Below, piece by piece: positions 5,340-6,226 of a stretch of DNA of 6,226 nt. Below the pieces are notes generated by a model that was not told the origin of the DNA, ran no database searches, and saw nothing but the letters and a program-made list of their open reading frames with translations. A program made the position numbers and the translations under genes. The stretch is from assembly GCA_903867275.1 (NCBI GenBank), contig CAIPQY010000558.1, forward strand, positions 1 through 6,226, in the 5' to 3' direction. The first letter of the stretch is position 1. Each line of letters starts with the position of its first letter. The stretch is from an uncultured bacterium (lineage in GTDB: Bacteria > Planctomycetota > Phycisphaerae > Phycisphaerales > SM1A02).

Positions 5340-6226
5340 GCGAACCACGCATCGTCGTCACGGGCATCGGTTGGGTCACGGGCCTTGGTCACTCCATCGA
5401 CAGCGTGTGGAAGCGCCTGCTCAACGCCGACAGCGGCATGGAGCCCACCACGCGATTCGATGCGCGCACCTTCCCGACCAGCTTCGCCGCCGAGGTGAAG
5501 AAGGACTTCGATTTCCGCGGCTTCGTGAAGGATCCGGCCGTGCACGCAAGCGCCGGCCTGAACAGCCAGTTCGCGCTCGGTGCGGCCAGCCAGGCGTGGA
5601 AGCAGAGCGGCCTCGACGTGAAGCCGCCCAAGGATCCGCGCCGCGTGGGCCTGTATCTGGGTGCCGGCGAGGGCGTGCTTGATTTCGACAACTACGTGGC
5701 CACCATGCTGCACGCGTGGGACGCCGCGGGCGCCAAGGTGGACGGCCTGAAGTGGGCGGCCGAGGGCCTGAAGCGCATGGATCGCCTGCGCGAGATCGAG
5801 CAGGAGCCCAACATGCCGCTGGCGCACCTGGCGCGCGAGTTCAACGCGCGCGGCCCGGCGTACAACTGCCTCACCGCCTGCGCGGCCAGCACGCAGGCCA
5901 TCGGCGAGGCGTTCAGCATCCTGCGTCGCGGCGACGCCGACGTGATGATCGGCGGCGGCACGCACACCATGATCCATCCGCTGGGCGTGACCGGCTTCAA
6001 CCGCCTCACCGCGCTCAGCGAGCGCAAGGGCGATCCCACCGAGGCCAGCCGTCCATTCAGTGTGGATCGCGGCGGCTTCGTGATGGGCGAAGGCAGCGGC
6101 ATCGTCATCCTGGAGACGCTGGAACATGCCATGCATCGCGGCGCCACGCCGCTGGCCGAGGTGAAGGGCTACGGCAGCAGCTGCGACGCCTATCGCATCA
6201 CCGACATCCAGCCCGAGGGTCGCGGC
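5336..6226 (+). CDS. Beta-ketoacyl-ACP synthase (FabF-like), catalytic partner, 3' end beyond the window
   Basis: 297 residues are visible and the frame is open at the window end; FabF proteins run to about 410 or more. The start RIVVTGIGWVTGLG is the usual KAS N-terminus. The nucleophile is C182 in NCLTACAAS, followed by QAIGEAF, and then by DVMIGGGTHTMIHPLGVTGF, a RPFSVDRGGFVMGEGSGIVILE block (about 241-262) and the SCDAYRIT loop. The active-site Cys therefore looks functional, but the His/Lys/His residues lie past base 6226 and cannot be checked. Residues about 113-155 form a charged segment longer than in E. coli FabF, placing the Cys at 182 rather than 163. The position of the conserved His in DAYHMT is Arg. 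The enzyme would extend an acyl-ACP by decarboxylative condensation with malonyl-ACP. The ATGA overlap with the inactive homologue suggests a heterodimer of KS/chain-length-factor type. Confidence 0.92.
   Translation, partial: MSEPRIVVTGIGWVTGLGHSIDSVWKRLLNADSGMEPTTRFDARTFPTSFAAEVKKDFDFRGFVKDPAVHASAGLNSQFALGAASQAWKQSGLDVKPPKDPRRVGLYLGAGEGVLDFDNYVATMLHAWDAAGAKVDGLKWAAEGLKRMDRLREIEQEPNMPLAHLAREFNARGPAYNCLTACAASTQAIGEAFSILRRGDADVMIGGGTHTMIHPLGVTGFNRLTALSERKGDPTEASRPFSVDRGGFVMGEGSGIVILETLEHAMHRGATPLAEVKGYGSSCDAYRITDIQPEGRG

Noticed and set aside
2517..5348. 943-codon open frame on the minus strand across the aro and ketosynthase genes
   Set aside because: It lies antisense to two clearly recognisable enzymes. 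Its His/Arg/Ala/Gly-rich product is typical of a high-GC shadow frame, and no domain is recognisable.
5015..6136. 373-codon minus-strand frame opposite the second ketosynthase
   Set aside because: It is antisense to an unambiguous KAS gene, and its composition is that of a shadow frame.

Overview
This is a GC-rich (clearly above 60% by eye), densely packed bacterial window. The set of a class II DAHP synthase, an ExbB/TolQ-type channel beside a membrane-anchored von Willebrand A (vWA) protein, and a pair of fatty-acid-synthase-like ketosynthases with one inactive member would suit a planctomycete-like lineage (for example Phycisphaerae). That is a guess from gene content; no rRNA or other marker gene fixes the phylum.

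The left third (1-2321) is a minus-strand operon read right to left: a DoxX-family membrane protein (GTG 2321 to 1710), a vWA protein with one transmembrane anchor (1709 to 672; its ATG abuts the upstream TGA), and an ExbB/TolQ/MotA-type proton channel (668 to beyond base 1). The spacings of 0 and 3 nt imply a single transcript. An ExbD/TolR partner would be expected just outside the window on the left.

The divergent gap (2322-2452) holds a GC-rich inverted repeat and two copies of the hexamer TAGCAT facing opposite ways, which are candidate -10 elements for the two transcripts. On the plus strand follow a complete tRNA-Leu(UAG) (2453-2535) and, 5 or 32 nt later depending on the start codon, a class II DAHP synthase (2568-3944), the entry enzyme of the shikimate pathway. 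The tRNA and aro gene may share a transcript.

After a 45-nt gap with two small hairpins and a -10-like TACATT 9 nt before the ATG, two beta-ketoacyl synthase genes lie in an ATGA overlap. The first (3990-5339) keeps the thiolase fold signatures, but all four usual catalytic residues are replaced (Cys to Glu198, His to Tyr343, Lys to Ala375, His to Ser380). The second (5336 to beyond 6226) has an intact TACAAS nucleophile site. They look like a chain-length-factor-like pseudoenzyme and its active ketosynthase partner, and this pair is the most interesting part of the window. The rest reads as ordinary chromosomal housekeeping or membrane genes. I see no CRISPR array, insertion sequence, phage gene or toxin-antitoxin module, and no gene-free stretch longer than about 130 bases.
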